Shown here piece by piece: positions 24,488 to 32,856 of a stretch of DNA of 64,000 nt. A program made the position numbers and the translations under genes. The DNA lies in IMG/VR virus record IMGVR_UViG_3300043399_000272, positions 1 to 64,000 of that record, one strand, 5' to 3'. Position 1 is the first letter of the stretch. Each line of letters begins with the position of its first letter. The DNA is from a virus. Under the pieces are notes generated by a model that saw nothing but the letters and a program-made list of their open reading frames with translations, was not told the origin of the DNA and searched no databases.

Positions 24488-24562
24488 TGGTATCCTGTAT
24501 GGGTTTTGATCCCATCTCACTAGTTTGAAGGACTAGCGGCCACACCAGCTGCCTCACAGGAT
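24488..24562 (-). tRNA. tRNA-Glu(UUC)-like with C33
   Basis: Stem CTAGT/ACTAG closes loop CCTTCAA, giving anticodon UUC but C instead of U at position 33. T loop ATCAAAA is also non-canonical. Acceptor ATCCTGT/ACAGGAT, encoded CCA. Confidence 0.65.
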
Positions 24563-24571
24563 ATATATTGT

Positions 24572-24649
24572 TGGCAAGGGTGACTGGATTCGAACCAGTG
24601 ATGACGATTTCAAAGACCGTTGCCTTAGGCCAGACTAGGCGACACCCCA
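24572..24649 (-). tRNA. tRNA-Gln(UUG), second copy
   Basis: Anticodon loop CTTTGAA, stem ACGGT/ATCGT, acceptor TGGGGTG/CACCCTT with an unpaired first position, discriminator G, encoded CCA. First tRNA of the array in transcription order. Confidence 0.8.
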
Positions 24650-24654
24650 ACATA

Positions 24655-24882
24655 AATGCTATTCAATAATATACAGGCGAACTCCGTCAGAGGGAGCCGT
24701 ATGATGTTTGTCCTGTATACTAATGAATAGCATCTTTCGATGCTATGTCAGGGTCTGTGCCCTGACCAGTGATTTTACTTTCTGCGTTACCGCCACAGAT
24801 TTCATCCTACTGTCCGCCCGTTTACAACTTATTATAGTGTGTTGCGAGGACCTCGTTCCCTCATTCTAACACTGTTAATCAT
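24655..24882 (-). ncRNA. Structured leader of the tRNA array with competing hairpins
   Basis: Outer stem 24656-24665/24724-24733 plus inner TATACAGG/CCTGTATA. The same ATAGCAT strand can instead form an 8-bp hairpin ATAGCATC-TTTC-GATGCTAT on its other side. A third hairpin, GTCAGGG/CCCTGAC, follows. The mutually exclusive stems suggest attenuation or a processing switch. No ORF. Confidence 0.5.
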
Positions 24883-25044
24883 TTAAAACCTTACTAGCCT
24901 TTTAAGCTGATTCAGTTTTTCATGATCCTTCTTGGCTCGCTCATACTTGTTACGTATAAGCTGCCTAACTTGTTCTTGCGACAAAGTGTGATTTTTTAAC
25001 CAATCCTTTTTGTCAGAAGAACCAGATTCTAGATCCTTTGTCAT
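24883..25044 (-). CDS. Hypothetical 53-residue charged helical protein
   Basis: ATG 25042-25044 opens MTKDLESGSSDKKDWLKNH, followed by a Lys/Arg-rich helix (NKYERAKKDHEKLNQLK). It lies downstream of the terminator at 25097-25124 and upstream of the tRNA array. A weak ribosome-binding site and no clear promoter. Function unknown. Confidence 0.55.
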   Translation of the reverse strand: MTKDLESGSSDKKDWLKNHTLSQEQVRQLIRNKYERAKKDHEKLNQLKRLVRF

Positions 25045-25096
25045 TTTATGTCAAACCTTTTTGTGTTGTATTTTTACTACAGTACATAAACAAAAA

Positions 25097-25124
25097 CCCC
25101 TGGGACTTTTTAGTTTCCCAGGGG
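25097..25124 (-). terminator. Rho-independent terminator
   Basis: Stem CCCCTGGGA/TCCCAGGGG with a 10-nt loop followed by TTTTTG on the minus strand. It ends the single-gene unit 25145-25318. Confidence 0.85.
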
Positions 25125-25144
25125 CTTCTTAGATTCTGTTGAGA

Positions 25145-25318
25145 TTAGATTCTTGGAATCTTTTCTCCTTCTATGAAGCCCCTAGATAATCCCTGGTCAT
25201 CATTGCCACGGCAAATACTAGGTGTGTTATAACCCTCAAAGGCCCATGACATCGCGGACACTGGAGCTATTGCTCTGGTGCTCGTATGTTTCGGCAGTTG
25301 ATGGTTAAATTGTTTCAT
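25145..25318 (-). CDS. Hypothetical 57-residue protein with own promoter and terminator
   Basis: Begins MKQFNHQLPKHTSTRAIAP and ends GFIEGEKIPRI. Between the promoter at 25397-25425 and the terminator at 25097-25124, so it is a complete monocistronic unit, unusual in this window. No hydrophobic segment and no known family. Possibly an early regulator or inhibitor (guess from position only). Confidence 0.65.
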   Translation of the reverse strand: MKQFNHQLPKHTSTRAIAPVSAMSWAFEGYNTPSICRGNDDQGLSRGFIEGEKIPRI

Positions 25319-25396
25319 AGTAATCTATTTAGTCCTGGTTAAAAAATTTGTCTTTTAAGTCGCCTTTTCTGCGCCTTTTGTTAATTCGATGAACGA

Positions 25397-25425
25397 AGTA
25401 TACTTGTATTTAGATTAATTGTCAA
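25397..25425 (-). promoter_or_regulatory. Sigma70-type promoter of the 57-residue gene
   Basis: Minus strand TTGACA, 17-bp spacer, TATACT. Confidence 0.75.
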
Positions 25426-25458
25426 CACCTAGAAAAAACTTTGTTGCCCAAAATAGAA

Positions 25459-25466
25459 TTTAAATA
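25459..25466 (+). promoter_or_regulatory. Late-promoter-like motif TTTAAATA
   Basis: Four bases before the ATG of the glycosyltransferase at 25471; start of the radical SAM cluster. Confidence 0.4.
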
Positions 25467-25470
25467 CTTT

Positions 25471-27012
25471 ATGTTATTTAATCCCACCGAGTATACAACA
25501 GTTTTTCTTAGTTTTGACGAACCTAACGCTGACACCAACTATCAACACTTACTAACACTATGCCCTGGAGCATTACGTGTGCATGGCGTTAAGGGTAGTG
25601 ACACCGCTCACAAAGCAGTCGCACAAATTAGTCAAACGAAAAATGTAATTATAGTAGATGCCGACAATTTTGTCAAGCCTGATTTTTATTCTCAGACTTA
25701 CGAGATTGGCAACACCGACCTTACCTCTACTGTACTCAGCTTCACAGCACATAACAAGATAAATGGGCAACAATACGGGAATGGTGGCATCAAAGTATGG
25801 CCTGTAGAGTTGCTAAAAAGTATGAAAACGCATGAAAATTCTGATAATGCTAGTACTTTAGTAGACTTTGATTTCAGCAACTATAAACAAATGAACTATG
25901 TTGCTAGTGAGGTCAGATATGCTAGCCATAGACAAGCATGGCGTGCTGGCTTCCGTGAGGGTGTCAAACTTATGCTAGACAATGGGCAGTACCAACGTGA
26001 TATACATAACATCGACTGGCGCAACTATGACAGACTTTGGAACTGGATGCACATCGGCAGTGATGTTGAGCATGGGTACTGGGCTATACACGGAGCACGG
26101 TTTGGATGCTGGAATGCTGTTAGAAAATTTGACCTATCCAAACTACACAACTTTGAGTATTTGGACTATTTGTTTGACCTTTTCAAAGATACGAACTTTG
26201 TAGATGGTTGTGAACAATTCGGGCATCACATACAAACATTGACTAATGACAGACGTATAGGCACAGTCTACAGTCCTAGACTTAGTAAAGAGTATAGAGA
26301 ATCAGTCAAGCCCTGTTTGCGTATGCCCAATGACGAACCCTATGACATTGTGTTTATTAGCTACAACGAATTAAACGCAGACAAAAACTACCGTGAACTA
26401 ATAAAACGATTCCCGAGGGCTAAGCGAATTGACGGAGTACAGGGCATACACAATGCACACATAGAAGCAGCAAAACTATGTTCTACAGACTATTTCTGGG
26501 TCGTAGACGGTGACGCAGAAATTGTTCCCGAATTTAATTTTGATTATGTTGTCCCATTCTATGACACATTAAAAGTTAGGGTGTGGCGTGCTGAAAATCC
26601 AGTTAACGGCTTGACATATGGCTACGGAGGTGTTAAACTATTACCTAGAATAGCCACGGTTCGTATGCGTACAGATAGACCCGACATGACTACAAGTATC
26701 TGTAAGGATTACGAGCCAATCTTTGTTGTTAGTAATATAACACGTTTTGATACTGATCCATTTAATACTTGGCGAAGTGCATTTAGAGAATGTACTAAGC
26801 TAGCAAGTCAAGTAATAGACAACTCATACGAAAGTATAGAACGACTAGATATTTGGTGTTCAGTGGGTGATAATGACTACGCAATAGACGGAGCAAAAGC
26901 AGGTCGTGAGTATGGCACTTATAATAAAGACAATTTGACAGCATTAAGAAAGATAAACGACTTCATGTGGATGCGTGAACAGTATGACAGATTTTACAAA
27001 AATACCCTTTGA
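25471..27012 (+). CDS. Duplicated GT-A-type glycosyltransferase
   Basis: The frame begins at a TTG (25441), but ATG 25471 gives MLFNPTEYTTVFLSFDEPN (513 residues) and sits four bases after TTTAAATA. Two homologous halves: residues about 1-260 and 285-510. Each starts with a V-F-x-S-(F/Y)-(D/N)-E-x-NA-D strand and contains a D-x-D-like motif (IIVDADNF; WVVDGDAE). Such proteins transfer sugars from nucleotide donors. Acceptor unknown; first gene of the modification cluster, overlapping the next gene. Confidence 0.7.
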   Translation: MLFNPTEYTTVFLSFDEPNADTNYQHLLTLCPGALRVHGVKGSDTAHKAVAQISQTKNVIIVDADNFVKPDFYSQTYEIGNTDLTSTVLSFTAHNKINGQQYGNGGIKVWPVELLKSMKTHENSDNASTLVDFDFSNYKQMNYVASEVRYASHRQAWRAGFREGVKLMLDNGQYQRDIHNIDWRNYDRLWNWMHIGSDVEHGYWAIHGARFGCWNAVRKFDLSKLHNFEYLDYLFDLFKDTNFVDGCEQFGHHIQTLTNDRRIGTVYSPRLSKEYRESVKPCLRMPNDEPYDIVFISYNELNADKNYRELIKRFPRAKRIDGVQGIHNAHIEAAKLCSTDYFWVVDGDAEIVPEFNFDYVVPFYDTLKVRVWRAENPVNGLTYGYGGVKLLPRIATVRMRTDRPDMTTSICKDYEPIFVVSNITRFDTDPFNTWRSAFRECTKLASQVIDNSYESIERLDIWCSVGDNDYAIDGAKAGREYGTYNKDNLTALRKINDFMWMREQYDRFYKNTL

Positions 27013-27946
27013 CCGTATAGTTAAGTTCGGTCAAGACACTATGCTAGACAAGAACTTGTTTAGTATTAGCTGGATACTGGGTAGATTCTGTAATTACAAA
27101 TGTAGCTATTGTTGGCCTTACGCTAATGGCGACAAGCCAGATCACTTAGAATTAGAGTTGTATAAGAGAACAATGGATGAGATTCGCTGTCAGGCGGCAT
27201 TAAATGGGTTCACAAGTTTTCATTGGTCGTTTAGTGGCGGAGAACCAACCGCATATAAACATGTAATAGAACTCAGTCAAAAGGTTTTATTAGACAGTAT
27301 TCATATGACTACCAATCTAAGCCCGGGATTTCAGTTTTGGGATCGATGGTTGAATTCTACTGTGTTGAGTAGGCGCAGAAGTTTAACTGCTAGCTTTCAC
27401 CATGAGTTTGCTAACGAACAAGAGTTTGGAGACAAGATACTACACTTAATGAATAGTGGTGTGTTAGTAACCATAAATCAAGTTATGGTTCCAGAAAAGT
27501 TTGACGAGTTGTATGAGCGTTGTATAAGATTCAACGATAGAGGTATTAACGTAACACTAAAGCCCCAATCTGATCCTACAGCAAGTCGTGTCGTAGATGG
27601 CTACAGTGATGAAATGATGAACAAAATGAGAACAGGTTTTCCGCAACATTTCAACGACACCGACATACTACAAGTCAAACTAATAGACGATGAAAATAAA
27701 GTTTGGCATCTGGATCAAGCTGAAAGATTTAACAGTTATGGGTTTAACAAGTTTACCAATTGGACTTGTAATTCTGGATACCAAAGTATTATAATTAGAG
27801 GTAATGAGGTTAAGCGTGGTTATAGTTGCCACGACAAACCATTAGGAACACTCACTGACGGATTTAAAATCTTTGAAGAAAAACAAAGATGTATAACTCC
27901 TTCATGTGTAAGTAGCGCAGATAGTAAGATACCAAAATGCAAATAG
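26984..27946 (+). CDS. Radical SAM enzyme 1 (auxiliary-cluster type)
   Basis: The start at ATG 26984 (M4 of the GTG frame) gives 320 residues. C36-x3-C40-x2-C43 (RFCNYKCSYCWP) binds the SAM [4Fe-4S] cluster; SGGEPT follows near residue 84. The C terminus has at least five more Cys (NWTCNSGY, GYSCHDK, RCITPSC), suggesting a SPASM/twitch auxiliary cluster. It overlaps the glycosyltransferase by 29 bases. Substrate unknown, peptide or protein side chain likely for SPASM types. Confidence 0.85.
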   Translation: MTDFTKIPFDRIVKFGQDTMLDKNLFSISWILGRFCNYKCSYCWPYANGDKPDHLELELYKRTMDEIRCQAALNGFTSFHWSFSGGEPTAYKHVIELSQKVLLDSIHMTTNLSPGFQFWDRWLNSTVLSRRRSLTASFHHEFANEQEFGDKILHLMNSGVLVTINQVMVPEKFDELYERCIRFNDRGINVTLKPQSDPTASRVVDGYSDEMMNKMRTGFPQHFNDTDILQVKLIDDENKVWHLDQAERFNSYGFNKFTNWTCNSGYQSIIIRGNEVKRGYSCHDKPLGTLTDGFKIFEEKQRCITPSCVSSADSKIPKCK

Positions 27947-28554
27947 ATACAGAACATTTACATCACTGGATGAGAGCCATACGACAAAGCAATAATCCTA
28001 TGCGTACTATGGATGCTTTCTGGAGTGGACAGATTAAAAGCAAAGAATGGCTAATCAATTGTTTGGGGCAAGTTGTTGATAAGCCTGTTACAGTTGACAT
28101 TCACGGAGGATGGGTAGGTGTACTTGCTAGTATGTTATTTCAAAGCAACATTCCATGTACGTATATTCGTAGCGTAGACATTGACCCATTGTGCGAACAT
28201 ACAGCAAATACAATGAATCAAATAGAATATGACAGCGGTAGATTTAGAGCTATCACCTCAGATATGTGTGACATACGCAGTGATACTGATGTTATTATAA
28301 ACACTAGCGCGGAGCATATAACACAAGATCAATATGATTTGTGGCTGTCAGGACTACCCAACAATTCCTTAATTGTCATTCAGGGAAATAATTATGACAT
28401 TCCTGAGCATGTTAGAATCAGCAAAGACTTAGATGACTTTGCCGAACAATCACAGTTAGACATAGATTTTATCGGAGAACTCGATTTACCGATATATAAA
28501 AGATACATGATTATAGGGAGAAAACATGGATACAACAGTTCGTACACTGGTTAA
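27937..28554 (+). CDS. SAM-dependent methyltransferase-like protein
   Basis: A 205-residue protein. VDIHGGWVGVLASMLF (around residue 52) is a motif I-like glycine-rich strand-turn, followed by RSVDIDPLCEHTAN (acidic motif II) and VIINTSAEHI, as in class I Rossmann methyltransferases. It overlaps the radical SAM gene by 10 bases. Substrate unknown. Confidence 0.6.
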   Translation: MQIDTEHLHHWMRAIRQSNNPMRTMDAFWSGQIKSKEWLINCLGQVVDKPVTVDIHGGWVGVLASMLFQSNIPCTYIRSVDIDPLCEHTANTMNQIEYDSGRFRAITSDMCDIRSDTDVIINTSAEHITQDQYDLWLSGLPNNSLIVIQGNNYDIPEHVRISKDLDDFAEQSQLDIDFIGELDLPIYKRYMIIGRKHGYNSSYTG

Positions 28555-28948
28555 GACGTTAAGTTACAGAATTACAGCGGCAGCGACTGTATTTCTATTG
28601 AGCATTCTTTTGGCTTATGGATCTGGCTTTGGAGTCAAGTTCCTAATCATCACACTTACTCTAGGTTATGTAATCTATTTCACACATGAATTCTTGTGGA
28701 ATAAGTTTAACTTACTACGAGTAGACGGTGATGATAAGCCTATGCGTAGTCTTATCAAAACGATTAGCTGGCGTATTACTAGCTTTATTGTTATGTTCTT
28801 TATTAGCAAGGCTTTGGGCTTGTCGAATGAGGACGCACTATATTGGGTAATCGCTAACAATATCGCATTCTTGGTTGTACATTACCTACACGAACGTGTG
28901 TGGAATCGTATTACTTGGGGTAAAAAATCTATTCTAGCAACAGCATAA
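28526..28948 (+). CDS. Membrane protein with two DUF2061 repeats
   Basis: A 140-residue protein made of two similar halves: RTLVKTLSYRITAAATVF (residues about 6-23) and RSLIKTISWRITSFIVMF (about 74-91). Each is followed by a second hydrophobic segment and HE-x-(L/V)-W-N. This is the DUF2061 pattern, normally present once. Four membrane helices predicted. Lies inside the modification cluster. Confidence 0.7.
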   Translation: MDTTVRTLVKTLSYRITAAATVFLLSILLAYGSGFGVKFLIITLTLGYVIYFTHEFLWNKFNLLRVDGDDKPMRSLIKTISWRITSFIVMFFISKALGLSNEDALYWVIANNIAFLVVHYLHERVWNRITWGKKSILATA

Positions 28949-29889
28949 AAGTACTTCATTTAGAAGTTACTAATAAGTGTCAAGCAAGTTGTCCCATGTG
29001 CGCCCGAAATTTACAGGGCGGCATGGACAACCCTTTTATGTCCTTAAGTGAAATCACATTTGAGGATTTTAAGTCGTGGTTTAGTGTTGACTTCATTAAA
29101 CAATTAGACAAGTTATATATGTGCGGTAACTTAGGCGATCCAATCATTGCCAAAGACACAATAGAAATATTCAGTTATTGTAGAGAAATCAACCCAGATA
29201 TGTGGTTGAGTATGAATACTAACGGCAGTGCCAGAACACGTAGATTCTGGGAACAACTAGCAGAATTAAGAGTAGTTGTCAGGTTTGGAATAGATGGTTT
29301 GTCCGATACACATAGTTTATACAGAAAAGGTACAGACTTTGATACTATTATCAAAAACGCAACAACATTCATTAGACATGGTGGTATGGCTATTTGGGAC
29401 ATGTTAATATTTGAACACAATAAAGACCAAGTAGACGAATGCCATGAACTAAGTAAAGAATTAGGATTTAGTGAATTCGTACCCAAGAATACAGCCAGAT
29501 TCAAAGAAGATAAATTAGATGTAATAGATAGAACTGGAAAGAAAATCTATACACTATATCCTAGCGATAAGAGTAAAAAACTAATAAAGAACGAGATAAA
29601 GCCTAGCGAGATTAAGTGTAAGGTAAAGTTTGGTAGCTTATATGTTACTAGTAACGGTATTGTTACTCCTTGTTGTTGGCTTGGTATTGATGAATTACCG
29701 CATCATAATCCTAGTAGAATAGATTATCTTACTAAAATTGGTAAGTTCTATTCACTAAAAGAAAATACATTACAAGAAATCTTTGACAGTAAAGTATTTG
29801 AAAAGATTGAAGAAACGTGGAGTTCTGATCCATTAACCGAATGTAGCAAACAGTGTGGAAGTTATGACAGATTCAATAGTCAATTCTAA
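28945..29889 (+). CDS. Radical SAM/SPASM enzyme 2 with apparent non-ATG start
   Basis: The C-x3-C-x2-C motif (NKCQASCPMCAR) lies before the first in-frame ATG (28996), so that ATG cannot be the start. Upstream to the stop at 28921 the only plausible codon is ATA 28945, overlapping the previous stop (ATAA, like the usual ATGA). This gives 314 residues. C-terminal Cys (IKCKVKFG, TPCCWLG, TECSKQCG) indicate a SPASM domain. Start codon or sequence error uncertain. Confidence 0.75.
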   Translation: MKVLHLEVTNKCQASCPMCARNLQGGMDNPFMSLSEITFEDFKSWFSVDFIKQLDKLYMCGNLGDPIIAKDTIEIFSYCREINPDMWLSMNTNGSARTRRFWEQLAELRVVVRFGIDGLSDTHSLYRKGTDFDTIIKNATTFIRHGGMAIWDMLIFEHNKDQVDECHELSKELGFSEFVPKNTARFKEDKLDVIDRTGKKIYTLYPSDKSKKLIKNEIKPSEIKCKVKFGSLYVTSNGIVTPCCWLGIDELPHHNPSRIDYLTKIGKFYSLKENTLQEIFDSKVFEKIEETWSSDPLTECSKQCGSYDRFNSQF

Positions 29890-31201
29890 AACGTTCTGCC
29901 CACTACCTTTTATACATATGGCAACAAGACCTAACGGTGATGTTCGTGTATGTTGTACTGCTAACGCTAGTGGTGCTGATATTGTAGACAGTAAAGAGAT
30001 AGGGCTTGTGACACAAAACGGAATCAAAATGAATCTACGTAGTCATACTATAGAAGAAGTATGGAACTCTGATAGTATGCGTAGAACACGTTTACAGATT
30101 AGTGAAGGTACGATACCCGAAAGCTGTACTAAATGCTTTGAAGAAGAAAATAAGGGAATAAAAAGTAAACGCAATTGGGAAACGATAGTCTGGAGTGAAA
30201 GACTGAACTTACATGATATCGTAACTAAGATGAATGTTGATGGAAGCATGCCAGTAGAAATTCCATACTTTGATTTAAGACTAGGAAATCTATGTAATTT
30301 AAAATGCGTGATGTGCAGCCCGCATGATAGTTCTAGCTGGATCAAAGATTATAAAATACAATATCCAAAGTACAAATCAATCTCACTAATTAATGATAGT
30401 CAGTGGGATAGAACTATGGACTATACATGGTACAAGAAGGGTTCGTTTATTGATTCTATGAAGAATCAAATCAAGTATATCAAAGAATTGTACTTTGCTG
30501 GCGGCGAGCCACTATTGATTCCAGAACACTATAGTATATTACAATGGCTTGTTGACGAAGGACATAGCAAAAATGTTATACTGAGATACAACTCAAATGG
30601 AACTGAGTTGCCAGAACATTTAATTAAATTATGGGAACAGTTCAAGTTAGTCAAGTTTAATTTCAGTATTGACGCTTACGGAGACAAAAACGATTATATA
30701 CGTTATCCAAGCAAGTGGACTGATATTGCTAGTAACTTACATATGTTAGACGAAACCGCAGACAATATTGTTGTCAATGTTGCGTGTGCTGTTAATTTAC
30801 TAAATGTCTGTTACTTAGACGAATTAGTAGACTGGAAAATGGGTCAGAATTTCACTAAGGTTAATACAAAACAGTATGGGGCTGGACTGATTGGATTACA
30901 TTTAGTATATTTGCCTAGCTATCTAAACGTCAGAGTATTACCCGAGCACATCAAGCGCCAAGCTACACTAAAGATTAATCAACTGTTAAAACGATATAGT
31001 GATAGAGACTTTGATGCTGATCCATACGGAAAACAACGATGGATTGGCTTGATTAACTATATGAGTATTGATTGGACTCATAAACTACACGACTGTGTAG
31101 AATACTTAAAAACAACTGACGAAACTAGGGGTACGGATTTTACTAAAACTTTTCCAATATTGAGTGAATTGGAAGAGCATAGTCTATTCCTTCAAAAGTA
31201 A
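29864..31201 (+). CDS. Radical SAM enzyme 3 with N-terminal twitch
   Basis: 445 residues from ATG 29864, after GGAAG. N-terminal Cys set C12, C30-C31 (VRVCCTANASG), C88 and C91, then C144-x3-C148-x2-C151 (NLCNLKCVMCSPH). Placing the twitch-type cysteines before the radical SAM barrel is typical of a phage/marine subfamily also seen at 32818 and 36669. AGGEP near residue 205. Substrate unknown. Confidence 0.85.
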   Translation: MTDSIVNSKTFCPLPFIHMATRPNGDVRVCCTANASGADIVDSKEIGLVTQNGIKMNLRSHTIEEVWNSDSMRRTRLQISEGTIPESCTKCFEEENKGIKSKRNWETIVWSERLNLHDIVTKMNVDGSMPVEIPYFDLRLGNLCNLKCVMCSPHDSSSWIKDYKIQYPKYKSISLINDSQWDRTMDYTWYKKGSFIDSMKNQIKYIKELYFAGGEPLLIPEHYSILQWLVDEGHSKNVILRYNSNGTELPEHLIKLWEQFKLVKFNFSIDAYGDKNDYIRYPSKWTDIASNLHMLDETADNIVVNVACAVNLLNVCYLDELVDWKMGQNFTKVNTKQYGAGLIGLHLVYLPSYLNVRVLPEHIKRQATLKINQLLKRYSDRDFDADPYGKQRWIGLINYMSIDWTHKLHDCVEYLKTTDETRGTDFTKTFPILSELEEHSLFLQK

Positions 31202-31271
31202 CTTTTATATACTTGATGTTGTGTAGTTAGTATATCTTCACGTACTATTCTTTGGTTTAGTAGTTTATGCA

Positions 31272-31279
31272 TATAAATA
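31272..31279 (+). promoter_or_regulatory. Late-promoter motif TATAAATA
   Basis: Perfect motif 36 bases before the ATG of the oxygenase-like gene at 31316. Confidence 0.5.
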
Positions 31280-31315
31280 TCTTATACCTATATACTGTAT
31301 AGACGACAATAAATT

Positions 31316-31942
31316 ATGATTTACAATAACCTTTGTTTATTGGGCGACAATGTAAAGTTGAAGCTACAAATAGATACACATTCTATATTGAATAAACTAC
31401 AAGAATTCGATGCTGAGTGGGTGCCCTATAACCAAAAGAAAGATACAGTTAATAACCGTTATGGGTTAGCATTAACTAGTCACAGTGGTTCAGTAAATGA
31501 TACAGAACATTTAAACAGCTTTGGCTACGCTAAACGTAATTTAGATATTGAATTGCGTGAGGATAATTTCAACAAATATACTGAGGCAATGTATCAATTA
31601 ACTGAGATTAAAGATATTGTAGATTTATTTCCAGATATCGGTCGTGTACATATATTGCGTGTAGGTAAGGGAGGATACTTTCCACCACATAGAGACTTCC
31701 CACAATTAAATCCCGAGTATGTTAGACTTAGTTGTGTGTTCGGGAAGTGTAAGCCAGAAAACTATTGTATGTTATATGATGGTAGACCCTTTTATCAGGA
31801 TCCAGGATTCTTTTATTTCAACAATTATATCAAGGATCATAGTCTATTCAGTTTTAGTGACTATGTTTATGTCGTTATATTAACAGTTAAAATGACTGAG
31901 GACACATACAATAAAATCGTCAAATACAGCATGGTAGAATGA
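31316..31942 (+). CDS. Fe(II)/2-oxoglutarate oxygenase-like protein 1
   Basis: A 208-residue protein. HILRVGKGGYFPPHRDFP supplies an H-x-D metal motif, and a later His (IKDHSLF) may be the third ligand, in the order of aspartyl/asparaginyl beta-hydroxylases. Lies between two radical SAM genes and overlaps the second by four bases, suggesting a shared pathway. Activity not provable from motifs alone. Confidence 0.6.
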   Translation: MIYNNLCLLGDNVKLKLQIDTHSILNKLQEFDAEWVPYNQKKDTVNNRYGLALTSHSGSVNDTEHLNSFGYAKRNLDIELREDNFNKYTEAMYQLTEIKDIVDLFPDIGRVHILRVGKGGYFPPHRDFPQLNPEYVRLSCVFGKCKPENYCMLYDGRPFYQDPGFFYFNNYIKDHSLFSFSDYVYVVILTVKMTEDTYNKIVKYSMVE

Positions 31943-32856
31943 TTAGTTACGAAAACCCAGACAAAGTTAATTGGTTTCTAGTTAGTTGGACGCTTAGTAA
32001 TAAGTGTAACTACCGTTGTAATTATTGCCCCGAACACTTACACAGTGGGTATACGGGTTGGCCTGAATATTCTACAATAGAGCGATTCATTAAAAACTTT
32101 AGTGTAGACAAAGAAATATGCTATAGAATCAGCGGTGGAGAGCCTACATATTGGAAACACTTTATGGGTATGGCACGACTAGTTAAAGAGTGCGGTCATA
32201 CATTTAGCTTTATTACAAACGGTAGTCAGACAGTTGATTATTATATAGATATCAGTAGATATACTGATGGAATGATAATCAGTTATCACCCACAATACGC
32301 CGACATTTCACATATAATTAAAGTTGCTAATAGTGTAGATTGTCCCGTAGCACTTAACTTAATGATGGTTAAGGAAGACTTTAATGAAATGCTTATTACC
32401 GCTAAGAATATCTATGAGAATACGGATAAATTAGCAATATGGCCCAAGATAGTATTAGACAAATCTAATATAGATAATATTTCAAACAAGCCCACTGAGT
32501 ATACACAGGAACAATTAGATATTATAAAGAACTGGCAATATTTCCGCAAACTAGATGATAGTAAACTACATCGTGGAAATATATTATTAGACGGTGTTAA
32601 AACTGACGCAAACGAATTAATATTAAAAGGACAAAACTGTCATAGAAACTGGGAATGCTATGGTGGTTTAGATATGATTAATATAGATATGTGGGGCAAT
32701 ATCTATCGCAGTGACTGTCAAAATGGTGGCCCATTAGGTAATATTGAAAGATATAGATTACCTACAGTACCTATTCGTTGCGATATGAATAGTTGTAACT
32801 GTTTAAGCGATATTTACTTACGCAAAAATAAAATCGAACTCAGGACAAACATCTAA
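31939..32856 (+). CDS. Radical SAM enzyme 4
   Basis: 305 residues. C23-x3-C27-x2-C30 (NKCNYRCNYCPE), SGGEPT at about 65-70, and a Cys-rich C terminus (NCHRNWEC, SDCQNG, RCDMNSCNC). It overlaps the upstream oxygenase gene start-stop, and its 3' end overlaps the convergent radical SAM gene 5 by 39 bases. Confidence 0.87.
   Translation: MISYENPDKVNWFLVSWTLSNKCNYRCNYCPEHLHSGYTGWPEYSTIERFIKNFSVDKEICYRISGGEPTYWKHFMGMARLVKECGHTFSFITNGSQTVDYYIDISRYTDGMIISYHPQYADISHIIKVANSVDCPVALNLMMVKEDFNEMLITAKNIYENTDKLAIWPKIVLDKSNIDNISNKPTEYTQEQLDIIKNWQYFRKLDDSKLHRGNILLDGVKTDANELILKGQNCHRNWECYGGLDMINIDMWGNIYRSDCQNGGPLGNIERYRLPTVPIRCDMNSCNCLSDIYLRKNKIELRTNI

Noticed and set aside
25026-25054. Sigma70 promoter TTGACA / TAGAAT before the tRNA array
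   Set aside because: Spacing is 17 bp, but the core lies over the start of the 53-residue gene at 24883-25044; too uncertain to list, although the array needs some promoter here.
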